Below, piece after piece: positions 12,260 to 24,999 of a stretch of DNA of 64,000 bases (position 1 is its first letter; every line of letters starts with the position of its first letter). A model generated the notes under the pieces. The model was not told the DNA's origin, ran no database searches, and worked only from the letters and a program-made list of their open reading frames with translations. The DNA is taken from the NCBI RefSeq assembly GCF_014905175.1, contig NC_057788.1:6200001-6264000 (forward strand), in the 5' to 3' direction. Source of the DNA: Aphidius gifuensis. Taxonomy: Eukaryota > Arthropoda > Insecta > Hymenoptera > Braconidae. Both the position numbers and the translations under genes were made by a program.

Positions 12260-15200
12260 ATGGTTTTTTTTAATAACAAAAACTGGCTACTCACAAAGGT
12301 ATTATTATCTGTGGTGGGAGGATGGCCTTTTCAGTCATCACAAAAGCGAATTGTTTTAGGTTTTTCAAGCATTTTGATTATTTTGAGTCTTTTAATTCCT
12401 GAAGTATAATCGACACACTCAATTTGTTTTCTATATATTATTATAAAATAAAAAAATAAAAATAAAGCTAATAACATTATAAAAATTTCTTGCAGATATT
12501 TGGATTAATCAAAGCAAGAAAAAATTCAAGTACTGTTATTGAATGTGCGACAATGATGATGTTACACGTGGCATCTTTGGTATATTTAATTCATGTTCTT
12601 TTGAATCATAAAAAGGTAAAATAAAAATAATAAAATTAGAAAAAAAAATATATATCAACTAAGGATATTATGTCAAATTTAGTTGAAACAATTACTACGA
12701 GAAATCGAACAATTTTGGAAATCAAAATTATTAAATAATGAAATTTATTTTTTAAATAATTTGACTAATACAAATAGAATAATTACACATTCATATATTT
12801 GTGAGTATATTTATTCAATGAATTATTTTCTATATACTTAATTTCAATATATATATTGATAATAATTTTTGTATTAACGTAAAGGGTTTGCACTTATTGC
12901 TACGGTGTTATTTTCATCTCTACCAATGATACCAAAAATCATGGATATAATAGTGCCTTTAAATGAATCACGCCCAACAATTTTCATCTATCAATCTGAA
13001 TATTTTATTGATCCAATTAAATATGAAAATTTAATATTTATTCATTCTTATATTGTCACAATGTATCCAACAATAGTATTAGTTGGATACGATTCACTAT
13101 ATTCAAATTTAGCTCAACACAGTAGTTGTCTGTTTGAGATCGTCAGGTGATATATTAATATAATATTCAAATTAACTTTTTAAATGACTTTTTAATTGAC
13201 AATATCTGATAGAAAACTTTATGTTAAATAATATGCAGCAGAAAATATTAAAATTATAAAATTTTTTTTAATCAAAACATTTTATGTTCTAGCAATCACA
13301 TAAAGAATACTCAACTTCCTGATAAAAAAATTTACAGCAATAATTCATTATCGCAATATGATTATCATGCAATTTTTTATAAAGATTGTATTCAACGACA
13401 CCGAGTCGCTCAAAAGTATATAAACATACATTACTGTAGGGGTGTGCGAATAGTCTTCGAATCGAATCGAATCGAATAGTACTATTCGATTCAAAAGTCG
13501 AATCGAATTATTCGAATTTTCGAATAGTCGAATAGCTACGAATAATTCGACTATTCGCCATTATACGAATATTCGAAAATTCGAATAATTCGAATAATGA
13601 CGAATAGTCGAATAGTAACGAATAATTCGACTATTCGACTATTTGACTCTATGTTTTTAATTTTTCGAATAAAAATGATTTAATGCATTTAAAAATTGTT
13701 CCAAATGGAAGATAATAATTATTGTTAGAATATTGAACTCAAACATGAGATAATTTTTTTATTTATATTTTTTTAATGAATTTATTAGGTATGTAAAATT
13801 AGCCTATTCATTGTAGCACAATCAAACTGGTCTATATCAAAAATTACGTGCGGATTATGTGCGTTTTTTGTGCGGAATCCGCAATTTTTGTGCGTTTTTT
13901 TTTTTTTTTCCTTTTTTAAAAAGTTGTGCTAGCTTTCACTGTAAGCTATAGCAAAACTTTTTTATTAATGATCTGATGAAGTTAGTTAGGCTTAAAATTA
14001 TGTGCGAATTATGTGGGATTTATGTGCGAATAAATAAATTTAAAAAAAAATTTTTTTTTAATTTTTAATAACATTTTTAATAATTGACAAATGAAAGCTA
14101 GCAGAACTTTTTATATAATGATTAGATCTTGATGTAAGTAGGCCCGAAATTACGTGCCAATTATGTGTTATTTATGTGCGAATAAATAATTAGAAACATT
14201 TTTTTTTAATTGTTTATAACAACTTTTTTAATAATAATCCGATCTCGATGAAATTAAATTTCGTGTTATCTTCAAATAAGTAAACTTATAAATAATTCTT
14301 TACAATTATCTAGTGCAAATCCAATTTTTTGCAACTGAAACCTCAATAAGAGCTAAAACGACATGCAACAAATTATTTAAGAAATTCAGTCATTTTTATG
14401 ATAAACTCATATACCTATAGTTATTTTCTAGTGTTATAAATTGTTTTCAAAATATAATTTTTCTTATATACTCTTACAATAATTTAACATGAAGTATTAC
14501 AGTTTTAAAATAATATTAAATATCTTATTGATACTATGTGCACAAAGAAGAATTTTTTTCATTTATTTTTTATTTCGGTGTTATTTCTTAGATATTTATA
14601 AGTTTACTTATTTGAACATAACACAAAATTTAATTTCATGAAAATAAGAATATTATTAAAAAAGTTAAACCTATAGGTCTTTTCAATAATAACAAAATTG
14701 AATTTGTTATAAAAAATGAAAATAAAAAAATTTTTTCTAATGATTTATTCGCACATGAATAACACATAATTCGCACGTAATTTTTGATATAGTCCAGTTT
14801 GATTGTGCTACAATGTATGTGCTAATTTTACATACCTAATAAATTCATTAAAAAAATATAAATAAAAAAATTATCTCATGTTTGAGTTCAATATTCTAAC
14901 AATAATTATTATCTTCCATTTGGAACAATTTTTAAATGCATTAAATCATTTTTATTCGAAAAATTAAAAACATAGAGTCGAATAGTCGAATAGTCGAATT
15001 ATTCGTTACTATTCGACTATTCGTCATTATTCGAATTATTCGAATTTTCGAATATTCGTATAATGGCGAATAGTCGAATTATTCGTAGCTATTCGACTAT
15101 TCGAAAATTCGAATAATTCGATTCGACTTTCGAATCGAATAATTCGATTCGTATTCGATACGAATTATTCGAATTTTCGAATATTCGCACACCCCTACAT

Positions 15201-15981
15201 TACTGTAATTAAATATTTTAATTTTACTCGGAAGAAAATAATTACGATTGCAATATTATAATTTAATTTTATAGGTTTACAAGCTCTATAAAATCAGTTT
15301 ATAACATTCCATTATTTTTCATGCTCGGATTAAATATGATAGCAGTGAGCCTTGCTGGCTGTCAAGTTCAGAACATTTTTTATATATGAGCTTCTTTAAA
15401 ATAACATATTCTCATCAAGAATAATACTTATCATTATGATTATTTATTTTCTTTAATACATCTTAGGTACTATTAACCTTGGATCAACCGAGTCAAGCAA
15501 TGAGATTTTGTATTTTCGCTGTATCTGCATTGATTCATTTGTATTTTTTAAGTTGGGCCGGACAAAAAGTAATTGATTCTAGTTCAAAGATGTATCAATC
15601 AATGCAAGTTTTTGATTTTATTATTCTCAACAACAATAATATAATATGCACAATCTATTTTATAATTTAATTAATTTTTATATATTGAATAATACTTTAG
15701 ATACCAAAGTGAATGGTACCAAGCAAATAACACAACTCAAAAGTTTTTAATAATATTTATGATGGCTTCTCGCGAACCATATAATTTAACTGCCGGAAAA
15801 TTATGGATTCTGTCGAGTGAAAATTTTACAGTGGTATTTATTAATATTATTTTTTTCTAAACAAAATGAAAATCTTGAAAAAACTCATTAGTAATGCGAT
15901 GATATATTATTTGAAAAAATAAAATTTCAGGTTCTCAAAACGGTCGTGTCGTGCTTTACTTTATTTCGTTCAACACAATAA
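12260..15981 (+). CDS. Odorant receptor (7tm_6 family)
   Basis: Nine exons: 12260-12403, 12496-12615, 12683-12800, 12885-13146, 13293-13415, 15275-15365, 15467-15603, 15701-15833 and 15931-15981. All are in frame, giving 392 residues. Insect odorant receptors are inverted seven-pass membrane proteins that form ligand-gated channels with Orco. Family marks are the N-terminal LSVVGGWPFQSS, the C-terminal half FCIFAVSALIHLYFLSWAGQ, then SEWYQ, IIFMMASREPYNLTAGK and the ending ENFTVVLKTVVSCFTLFR. Intron 7 needs a GC-AG pair: ending exon 7 at 15603 before GCAAGT gives the conserved 'Y..xIYxxEWY' reading. The nearby GT at 15608 puts the next exon out of frame. Intron 5 holds a 1.76-kb transposon, which leaves the exons intact. 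The ligand cannot be read from the sequence. Confidence 0.9.
13429..13436. repeat. Target-site duplication (left), CATTACTG
   Basis: Eight bases, CATTACTG, immediately precede the transposon terminus TAGGGGTGTGCG. The same eight bases follow the other terminus at 15198-15205. An 8-bp duplication is the signature of hAT-superfamily insertion. Confidence 0.9.
13437..15197. mobile_element. hAT-like non-autonomous foldback element with very long inverted repeats
   Basis: The element is 1761 bp, begins TAGGGGTGTGCGAATA and ends in the reverse complement. Its outer ~400 bp on each side are near-perfect inverted copies. They are packed with ATTCG/CGAAT motifs and continue through a shared block (ATAATTTTTTTATTTATATT and neighbours). 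Similarity continues further in: GTAAACTTATAA near 14280 and its complement near 14596. The left inner arm is about 250 bp longer because a unit of roughly 150 bp, marked by TTATGTGCGAATAAAT, is repeated there. No open reading frame for a transposase is present, so it must have moved using a source elsewhere. It sits in intron 5 of the odorant receptor gene. Confidence 0.9.
15198..15205. repeat. Target-site duplication (right), CATTACTG
   Basis: Identical to the left duplication at 13429-13436, directly abutting the element end CGCACACCCCTA. The undamaged copies suggest a fairly recent insertion. Confidence 0.9.
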
Positions 15982-17247
15982 TAATGACCGATAATACAAT
16001 TACTAATTATAACATTTTCATTAGAGGCCTAAGCAATTAATTACAATGACTTCAAATACACTCGAACATGATTAATGTAGAGCCAAATTTCACGAGCATG
16101 AATGCTTGTAATAATGTACTTATAAATATTTGTTGTTAAAAAAAATGTATTATATGAGATAATGTAATAGTATAGTAGTACGAGGATTTAATTTTTTCAT
16201 TTTTTCATATACAATACAATAATAATCCTGTCAATTTATTTTTTATATTTTACAGGGAAATAAATTATTTCATAATGCTTATTAGTCTATTGTTTTTTTT
16301 TTTTTTTCCTTAGGGCCGGTTTTGTTGTAATCGAAATATTGGAATTAAAGAATTAGCGGCACTAGTTTTCAAATTTTAGTTTACAATAACAGAGTATTAC
16401 TCGAATATTTTTTATTAAAAAAAATGATATATTATACAAGATAACATAATAGTAGTCCAATGATTTAATTTTCATATCAAGTTTTAAATGGTTTTAAATC
16501 TGTGCCATTTTTTCCCACACATTTTATGCTGCCATGTTGAATCATGGCTATTATTTAAAACACGCCTTAATATTTAAACGCAGCCCAAGAATAAAAACTT
16601 ATCTAGGGACCTTTGGTCAACTCACAAGTCACAACACATGATACAATAATAACAAATAATAATGTCAATTTTTATAAACAAATATATAAAATACAAAATG
16701 ACGACATTATTATAAAATTATTATAATAATAGTAATAATAAGCCTCAAACAGTACGCCTGTGCAACGTAGAAAAAAAAAAATTTCACCAATGACGCACGC
16801 GCATTTTCAATATCGTAGCAGTTGCTCGTCTGCCGTGATGATGATCATAATAATAATTCAGTAAAAACTACTACTTTAACGGAAATTTTAGTACATGTCG
16901 AAACGTGGGGACATAAAAAGAAAAAAAAATTATATATATATTTTGGTTGATTGATTTATTAACAATATATATTGAATTATAAAATTAAGTGATTGAAGAA
17001 TAAAAGGTAATTAATATATTTATTTATTTATAATAAATAAATGTCAATAAAGTGAACTGTCATCTTTATCAAGTTGATTTCAAGTTTAAAGAATATAATC
17101 GCCATCGTTACGTGTTTGTGACTCACAAAAGAATAATACATACATACTAATACACACAAATTTATAATATTTTTTTTTTTGTTCTTTTTTTTGCTTTTTT
17201 TTGGTAAAAAGACAGTTTGACTTTTTTGGGCGATACTGATTAAAATA
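15982..17247 (+). promoter_or_regulatory. Intergenic region and 5' region of Vap33
   Basis: No gene is seen. A GC-richer patch at about 16750-16870 (GACGCACGCGCATT and flanks) stands out from the AT-rich surroundings and is the best candidate for the Vap33 promoter and transcription start. AT homopolymers fill most of the rest. Confidence 0.35.
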
Positions 17248-19329
17248 ATGGCTAAACCGGAGCAAGTTTTGATTATCGAACCACAGGGTGAATTACGATT
17301 CAGGGGTAAGTTTAATTATTAATCAATAAAATTTTATCATTATAAAATTATCAAATACACATATATTATTCTACATTTATATATTTTTTTTTTCTCTCTG
17401 GTTATTATTATTTAAAAATATTTATTATACTCCTGTCCTATATATCATTTTGAAGATCATAATTTTTTTTTTTTTTTTTTTTTATTTATTCATTATGTCT
17501 CATCATATTTTAGATAATTCATTTGCAACCAAACTGGATATGAAAAAAAAATGTGTGACATGGCGAAGTGTATTGTTGCGTTGGATTATTTTTTTCTAGA
17601 CTTAAAAACCAATCGCCTTCAATGATATGCACTGTCAAGATGACGTAAGGTAGCAGCAAAGATTTAAAAAAATTAAAAAAAATAAATATCAATCTCCTTA
17701 GTGTCCTTGAATGTTTGTCAAAATATATGGACAATAATAATTTTGTCAATTTTATTTATCTTTAAAATTTCAAGTCATGATTGTAAACCTAACCCACCAT
17801 TTTTTTAGACCGGCAATAGTTAACAAACATTTTCATGAAACATACATTTTTTTTTTTTTTCCTTTTTTATAACTTATTTTTATTCAATATATATCTGGGA
17901 TTCAGTATGAATAATTTTCTATTTTTGTACTTTAAACCATGTTTATTTTTTTTACCTATATTTGTACATGTTATTTTTTTTTTTCTTTGTATTATTATTA
18001 ATATATAATATCAACTTGTTTTCTCAATTCATGGAGAAAAAAAATAAAAAAAATACTCAAGGCAAAATAACAACCTACTGCGACTATTTTTATCAATACG
18101 TCAATTTGATTATGCATGGTTCTACAGATGCAGGCCATGATTATGCTATTTTTTTTTTTTTTTTTTTTTTTATCATTATATATGAATAATATTGTGCTGT
18201 AATTGATGATAATAACAACACTGATTTAGCATGTAATAAGATGATAAAAAAAAGAAATAAAATAATTAATTAATTTATGTATTTGTTGCAGGACCATCAG
18301 CAGTTTCACCTGTCACATCATACATAAAGCTTACAAATCCAACAAGTCAAAAAATTTATTTTAAAATAAAAACAACAGCACCAAAAAGATACTGTGTAAG
18401 ACCAAATAATGGAGTTCTTAAACCAAAAGAAGTCAGTGAAATTGCTGGTTAGTTGATATTAACAAAAAATATATTATTATTCAGTTGTGAAATATTTTAT
18501 TTAAATTAACATAATTATTTTTCTTCTAGTATGCTTACAACCTTGTGAATTTAATCTTATGGAAAAAAATAAACACAAGTTTATGGTTCAATCAGTAATT
18601 GCACCTGAAGGAGATACTGATGATTTTGTTAATGATGTGGTATGTTTAATTTTAAATTGATAATACATTAAATAATTTATTTAAAATTGACAATTCATGT
18701 TTTTGTTTTTTTCGTTTTCATCATAGTGGACTGATGCTTATCCAGATAAAATTATGGATTACAAATTAAAATGTGTTTTTGAGCATCCTACAACAAATAC
18801 AGCAGCTGCCAAACCAACAGCTCCAAATGCTGTTAAATCTGATACGAATTCAACTAATGGTAAAGGCAAAGTTACAGGTGATGCATCTAAAACGTCCTCG
18901 AAGGTAAAATATTTGAAATATACATGTAAAATTAATGTTGTATATTAAATTTCATTGTTTATAATATTTTGTTTTTAAATTTTTAATTATAGCCAATGGA
19001 TGAAAATGAAGAAAAGTTGCTTAAAGCTAAACAGGAAGTTAATGCGTTGAGGGTAGAAGAAAGTAGTTTGAGACAAGAGAATTTACAACTTAAGGTAAAC
19101 TGATTGTTTGATAATACTTGTAATTATATGTTTTTAAATAAATATATTATTTTATTTGCAGGAAGAAATTCTCAAGTATCGAAATGCATTGGAAAAAAGT
19201 ACAGCATCAGGAAGAGCTCAACAGAATCCAGCTAATTATGATCAATCATCATTAAGTCTATCACCTGCCACAATGATTATTGCAGTTGTTATGGTTTTAA
19301 TTGGTTATTTTATGGGCAAAATGATCTGA
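17248..19329 (+). CDS. Vap33: VAMP-associated protein (VAP-A/B orthologue), ER contact-site tether
   Basis: Six exons: 17248-17305, 18292-18447, 18530-18639, 18727-18903, 18993-19094 and 19162-19329, in frame, 256 residues. VAPs are tail-anchored ER proteins whose MSP domain binds FFAT motifs of lipid-transfer and tethering partners. The MSP domain spans about residues 6-125: LTNPTSQKIYFKIKTTAPKR, then YCVRPNNGVLKP with Pro57, the residue matching human VAPB Pro56. A Ser/Thr/Ala-rich linker and a coiled coil (about 170-205, EEKLLKAKQEVNALR) follow. A C-terminal membrane anchor (ATMIIAVVMVLIGYFMGKMI) ends the protein. The domain order and length match the family. A damaged copy lies at 56394-57712. 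Confidence 0.97.
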
Positions 19330-22300
19330 ATATTTATTGATTAAATAACAATAATATTCTGTTTCCAACTGTACACCCTTTCTTTATCTCTTGAAATCCA
19401 AATAATTCCTCATTTTTTTTTTCAACCTTCTTTTATCCCCATCAAAAAATTGCCAGTGCAAATTGTCATCATTATAAAGCTTTTTTTTCTTTTTCTGTTT
19501 TGTTTATAATTACAATGGAAACTTTTTTTTTTTTTTAATATCCTTTAAATGTGCAGAATAAAAATGAATTAATATTAATTATTTTATCGTAGTTGTATTT
19601 GTTAATTGAGTCAAAAACATATTGGCTTTTCAACAAAAAAATGATGAAATATATAATAAATAATAATAATTAAATCAAATATAGTCAATGGATTTAAAAA
19701 CGAATAAAAAAAAAAAATCATTAAGTTAATTTTTGATTAAACAAAAACGAAAAAAAAAAAAAATGTTTATTATGTGTCTAAAATCACATTTTATTATTTT
19801 TCTTTTCAAAGGGGATTAGAAGGTACTTAAATTTAATGATTATTTTTTTTTTTTTTTGTTTAATAATAAAATATATGAAACTAGTGATGCTAAGAATACA
19901 AAATTATTCAGAATTGTGTCGCCAATAATTGATAAAATAAAGATAAAAAAAAAAAAAACCACTTCAACAACTGATATGTGAAATGTTATTTAAAAAAAAA
20001 AATGTTTAGAAAATGATAATTTAGTATTGATAAATTTATTTTGCGTTGATGAGGTATTGTATATATTAACGAAAAATATTAATCAATAATTATATAAACA
20101 TTGAAAGCGCGCTGGAAATGAAATAAAACTTTGCATTTTTAAAATCGATATGTTAAATAGGCAGTGGAGAATACTACAGGCAATGAAAATATTTAAAAAT
20201 AATAATAATTAATAATTGAAATGAATTTTTACTGATTGGCATAGAAAAAATCTCAACAACATTTATATTTGTGTTGAGTATTTTTTTTTTTTTTTTAGAC
20301 CATTTCAATCTTTATTTTCGATACTTTATTATTGTCTAAACATTTATACTTTTAATTTTGTTCAACTCTATTTTTCATAGTAATTTTCTTCATGTTTCGA
20401 AATTTTCAATTTTCAATTTAACTATGTAATAATAATTTTCTAATTATAATTTCTTCAAAAAAAAAAAAAATTATTATTATTTATTTTTTTTTATTTTTCA
20501 ACAACGTGATATAATAATAAATAAATTATCGCAATAATAAAACAATATAAAATACGTGTAATCAGCATTTGTAACAACATAGTAAAACAAAAAAAAAGTA
20601 ACATGCAAAGTAAAAAAATTTCAATTATAAAAAAAAAAAAATTAAATATAATACATTTATCTAGGATTAAGACGCATTTGCCTCAGGATATTTAGCACTT
20701 TCAGGTTACAACCTTCATTGTTATTTAAAAAAAAAAAAAAGTAAATACAACATACTTATATAAATAAAAATTTAAAAATAATAAAAAATTTATTATCAAA
20801 ATGCAAAAAAAAAAAGGTAAAAGAAAATAATTATTTAATTGTTTGAGTATAGTTGAAAAAAAAAAAAAAAAAACATTTTTATTAATAAATTTGTGCAGTG
20901 CCTAATCATTCCGAGCTTGTACTTGGTCGAGAACCGACCCAAGTTTAATTTGGATCGAGGTCAACCCTGCAGGACTCAGTGACGTCATTCTAACAATTTC
21001 ATCGACTAAGTTTTCTCCTTATATATATATATTTTTGTTACCCTAAATTCAACATTTTGAGAATCAATCTAATTATCCAAATTTAATAATAATTTTTCTT
21101 TTGTTTAAATATTTTTTGAATAAACAAAATAGTATAGAAAATTTTTGTTTTTTTTTCGATTTGGTATTTTTTGTTTTATTATTAAATATTTTAGCAAGTT
21201 TATGCAGGGTTTTGTGAATATGTGAAACGATTCATCCCCCCTTGCAGTTAATATTATAGTAGGTCAACGTCAGCCTTGCACTCATGCTTTTATTATCATC
21301 ATCATCGCATATGTGCGTGCTCGATTTTGCACCATGGAAAAGGTCACATTGATAAGTAAACCTATTTTTTAAAATTTCGTCATATCCGTTTTATATTTTT
21401 AAAATACAAAAACTCAATCTCTGTCATGAATATAACATGATGAGGATAAAAGTTTTTTCTTGTCATAAACTTTTGTATAAAATATGATTTAAAAAAAAAA
21501 AAGAAAACAAATTTCCAAATAGATCAAACGTGCAATCTCGTTGCGTTATCTAAAAGGCGAGATGGAGTCAAGGAGTGGCTAGCCAAGAGGTCACCAACAC
21601 CTTCATATATTAAATAAACCACCCTACATTAAAAAAAAAAAACTCAAAAAAAATGAAACAAAAAAATTTGTTGGAGTCAAGGCATGACGGAAATGAGATG
21701 AAAAAAAATATGTGAATAAGAGTCTGGAGAATAGATGAGTAAAACATTTTTTTTTTTTTTTCAAAATCTATTATTTTTTTTTTTTTCAACTTGTTCCTTA
21801 TACAGAGATATAAAATATAATGACAATTTCAAAGCACAAAAAAAGCAAAAGTAATTAAAGTGATTTTTTTAACGTAAACCATATATGAAAAATTTTATCA
21901 AAAAATTAATTATTAATCTCAAGTATATATAAAGAAGCAAAAAACTAAAAATAGATAGTATAAGTAGTCCAAAGAGAGCATTAAAAAAAAATAATGTAAA
22001 TAAGGGTAGTTATGTAGCAACAGCAGCAGCAGCATCTGTCTAAAGAAACATACTGCAGCTGAACTAGAAATAAAATGAAAAAAAAAAAACATAAATAAAT
22101 ATAAATAGTACTGTTGTTGACGGAGGTTGCTCTATCGATATAAATTCAAAGTTCACATGTTATGAGCAAAAACAAGAATGAGTTACACACACATTTGTCA
22201 AGGGGTAAAAAAAAAAATATATAGGGGGTGTGATTGTGAGAAAATGTCATGGCACAAGTGATGATAAACATTGAAGTGCGATAGAGATAAAGGTGAGTAT

Positions 22301-22415
22301 AGGTAAAGAGAAGTAAAAATAAAATAGAAAAAAATTAATATATATACATATGTATATATATATAAAAGAGGGTATTTATAATAGTATATACGCAAAGGTA
22401 GTGGGGATGATTGCG
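19330..22415. other. AT-rich gene-poor region downstream of Vap33
   Basis: About 3 kb dominated by A/T homopolymers; the first part is probably Vap33 3'UTR. No coding gene is supported. GC-richer islands stand out at about 20905-21000 (with a small hairpin, CTTGGTCG and CGACCCAAG, near 20925), 21190-21350 and 21530-21620. They may be conserved non-coding elements. Their function is unknown. Confidence 0.5.
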
Positions 22416-22419
22416 GGTG

Positions 22420-22580
22420 TATAAAAGTAGAATCGGGTGGTGGCAGTAGCGGCTGGCTATTGATTTCAAGGGCTTCCTTAACCCTCCCTCGCTACTCTTG
22501 CTTTATACCCCTGTCATGCAGAGTATCCCCGACGACTCCAGGTCGCCTCCAAGGGCTCCCGGTGCCCGTGTCACCAACCC
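22420..22580 (+). promoter_or_regulatory. Candidate TATA promoter with GC-rich start region
   Basis: TATAAAAG at 22420-22427 is followed within about 30 bases by a GC-rich stretch running to 22580, a sharp change from the surrounding composition. This arrangement resembles a focused promoter on the plus strand. The likely target would be distal 5' exons of Glut1 or a non-coding RNA. No open frame of useful length starts here. This is inference from composition and one motif. Confidence 0.25.
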
Positions 22581-23089
22581 GTTTCTCATTAATTAACCAC
22601 CCTACTACTTTTTTATTTATTCAACTATTTTAATATCTACCCTATCTACAATTTTATAAAAATTTTAAATACATCATTTTAAATACATCGCTCTATCTAT
22701 ACTTTTCTTTTTTATTTTTTTTTGAATGAATAAAAAAAAAAACTATAATAAGGGATGATTTTTAAAAATTTATCTACAAGTCATGATACATTTTTTTTTT
22801 TTTTTTTTTGATAAAGTTATTAGAAATTTTTTTAAATATTATTTTTTGATAAATAAAAAAATGTTTTTTAAATTCAAATGACAAAAATAAAATAGTATTA
22901 TTGTAATTTTTTTTTTTTTTTTTGTTGAGCTTTAAATAATCATAAAAGTGACATTTTCTTTTGTAGAAATTTCATGTCGTATTTGCGGAGAGAGAAATTG
23001 TTGTATGTGGTCCAACAGGGTGCGCTTTATCACGTACACATGTATATATATGTGATTAAAAAAAAAATATATAAAAAATATAAAAAAAA

Positions 23090-23250
23090 CTACCCTGGTA
23101 TGCGCGATAAGGGTGACGGTACTGCGCGAAATTCAGCCTCAGTGTGCCTAGAACCTGGTGCGGGGGTGAATCTCGTCGTTCGCTCGCGATACGTCGAAGC
23201 GATAACTCCGCACTTTTTGGGGCGTCTCCTGTTATTCTTGACGATTTTTT
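23090..23250. other. GC-rich island in AT desert
   Basis: About 160 bases rich in CpG (TATGCGCGATAAGG, CGTTCGCTCGCGATACG). They are open in one frame on each strand, but continue into A/T runs with no family match. Another GC-richer patch is at 23480-23580. Either may be a promoter or conserved regulatory element of the large Glut1 locus. Nothing proves a gene. Confidence 0.3.
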
Positions 23251-24298
23251 AGTTGTTGTTTTTTTTTTTTTTATTGACACCTGATTTATGTTATTGTAAT
23301 TGACAATTCAATTATTAATACATAAAAAAAAATTATAATAAAATTGAAATAGAAAAAGTTTAAAAAACATCGATATATCTTTTTTTTTTTTTTTTTTTTT
23401 TTGTCTTGATTTACAAAAAAATCGTATTTTTATTTCAAATTTTAATGATAAATTAATGAAAATTATATTGTGAATTTACTGTGGAGACTGACCACCGCCT
23501 ATTTTCAAGTCTTTTGGTAAATTTCAAGGCTCGACTTCAATTCTGACCCGCGTGTGCGCTGACAGTCTGTCTATATCGTTATTAAACACAACATATTTTC
23601 CGTTTAAACATTTACATGGGGCCTTGATTATTATTATTTTTTAAATCATACATCAATAAAGAAAAAAAAAATCATCATTATCATCATCATATGCATGTAC
23701 AAGTTAAAAATTAAAAAAAAGAAAAAGTAATAATAATTTGTCCTTGTTAGCTGCTTTACAACAAAAATATTAGAAATAAAAAAAAAATAAAATTGATAAA
23801 TATTTCATGATAAGATGCGATAATCACCTGGTAAATCAACGAATAATTTAAAGTGTCTTTTTTTTTTATGTATACGTGTGTATGGATTACGTGATAATGT
23901 GTTTTATCAATGAAAATAATAATAATAACAAATAATTTTAAAATATCAAAATGTTATTTGTAAAAAAAATATAAAAAACAGAAAAAAAAAACATGATCAA
24001 AGTGTTGAATAAAATATCGAACAATAAAAAAATTTTTTATTTAAAAAATTTTATAATAAATAAAAGTGTAATTGAATATAAAATTAATAATAATAATATA
24101 ATTAAATTAATGAAAATAATGTTTAAAAAAAATTGTGATTATTTAAAAAGTGATAAACAATATTGTTGTAATTTAAACAACATTAAAAGCTGAAATTTTT
24201 TTATATTAATAATAAATTATTATCAATGATATATATTTATTTGATATAAAAATTTTTTGTATTTTTTAATTATTGACATTTAAATAATTGAAATAGAC

Positions 24299-24330
24299 AT
24301 TGTGTGTGTGTGTGTATGTGTGTGTGTATT
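24299..24330. repeat. (TG)n microsatellite
   Basis: A short TG dinucleotide tract, interrupted by TATG and TATTTG, lies at the edge of a less AT-rich patch. Simple sequence repeat, no further function implied. Confidence 0.8.
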
Positions 24331-24349
24331 TGTCTATTGGGTGTGCAAT

Positions 24350-24990
24350 TTATGCTTTTGTCACTGCCCTGATTGTCATCGTCGTTGCTCCAACAATGTG
24401 TTGACATTATCATCCTTACAATGAAAATATCACAAACAAGAGTGATATTAAATACTGCCTAGTCCTTGACAACGGGTAAGTCAATATAATTATATTAATT
24501 TATCAATAAATATATGCATTTTTTAAATTATTATTTATATGCCAACTTGATATTTAACTTTAAGAGTTTATTTATTATTTATTAATATATGAAAAGTTTA
24601 TTTTTAAATATACAAGAAAATGCATATTGTAATATTAATTTTCATTAATTTGTCATTATTATTTTTATTATAAATTGTTTATAAATAATATTTTTCAACT
24701 AGTTTGTTTGTCGTAACGACCTCGAGAAACACAGGGAGGATGTTACGAGTTGGCTAAATCAATCGATACACCAAGTAAGACACAGCTTAACTTACCAGGG
24801 GATCAAGACTCTACGTCATCTATAAAAGATTTTTATATTTACTTTTTTTTTTTTTTCTTCTTTTTATGATTTTTTAAATATATTGCTTTTGACAGGAGGT
24901 ACCGAGGAAGGAGATGATTTACACAAGGGTTGAATATTCTTTTGATAATTTTCCAGAGTTAATTGAGTAAGGCGCAGCAGCTTGTCACGC
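24350..24990 (+). ncRNA. Possible spliced transcript (three exon-like blocks), function unknown
   Basis: Three less AT-rich blocks are separated by intron-like AT sequence with good splice sites. The first ends GACAACGG|GTAAGT (about 24475). The second starts after TTTCAACTAG at 24704 and ends ACACCAA|GTAAGA (about 24774). The third starts after TTTGACAG at about 24898. Blocks two and three join in one frame (HREDVTSWLNQSIHQ then EVPRKEMIYTRVEYSFDNF) to a stop near 24970. The first block cannot supply an in-frame start at that join. It may therefore be a non-coding RNA, a 5'UTR of Glut1, or the end of an unseen small gene. Low confidence. Confidence 0.25.
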
Positions 24991-24999
24991 CTCTATCTA

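Noticed and set aside
13437..15197. Possibility that the palindrome is an assembly artefact
   Set aside because: A clean 8-bp duplication at both ends, consistent hAT-type termini and unequal arms with extra internal units argue for a real insertion.
22974..23280. Two overlapping opposite-strand frames in the GC-rich island
   Set aside because: Both include poly-A/T-coded Lys or Phe runs and have no domain; long frames arise easily in a GC-richer patch. Kept only as a non-coding island.
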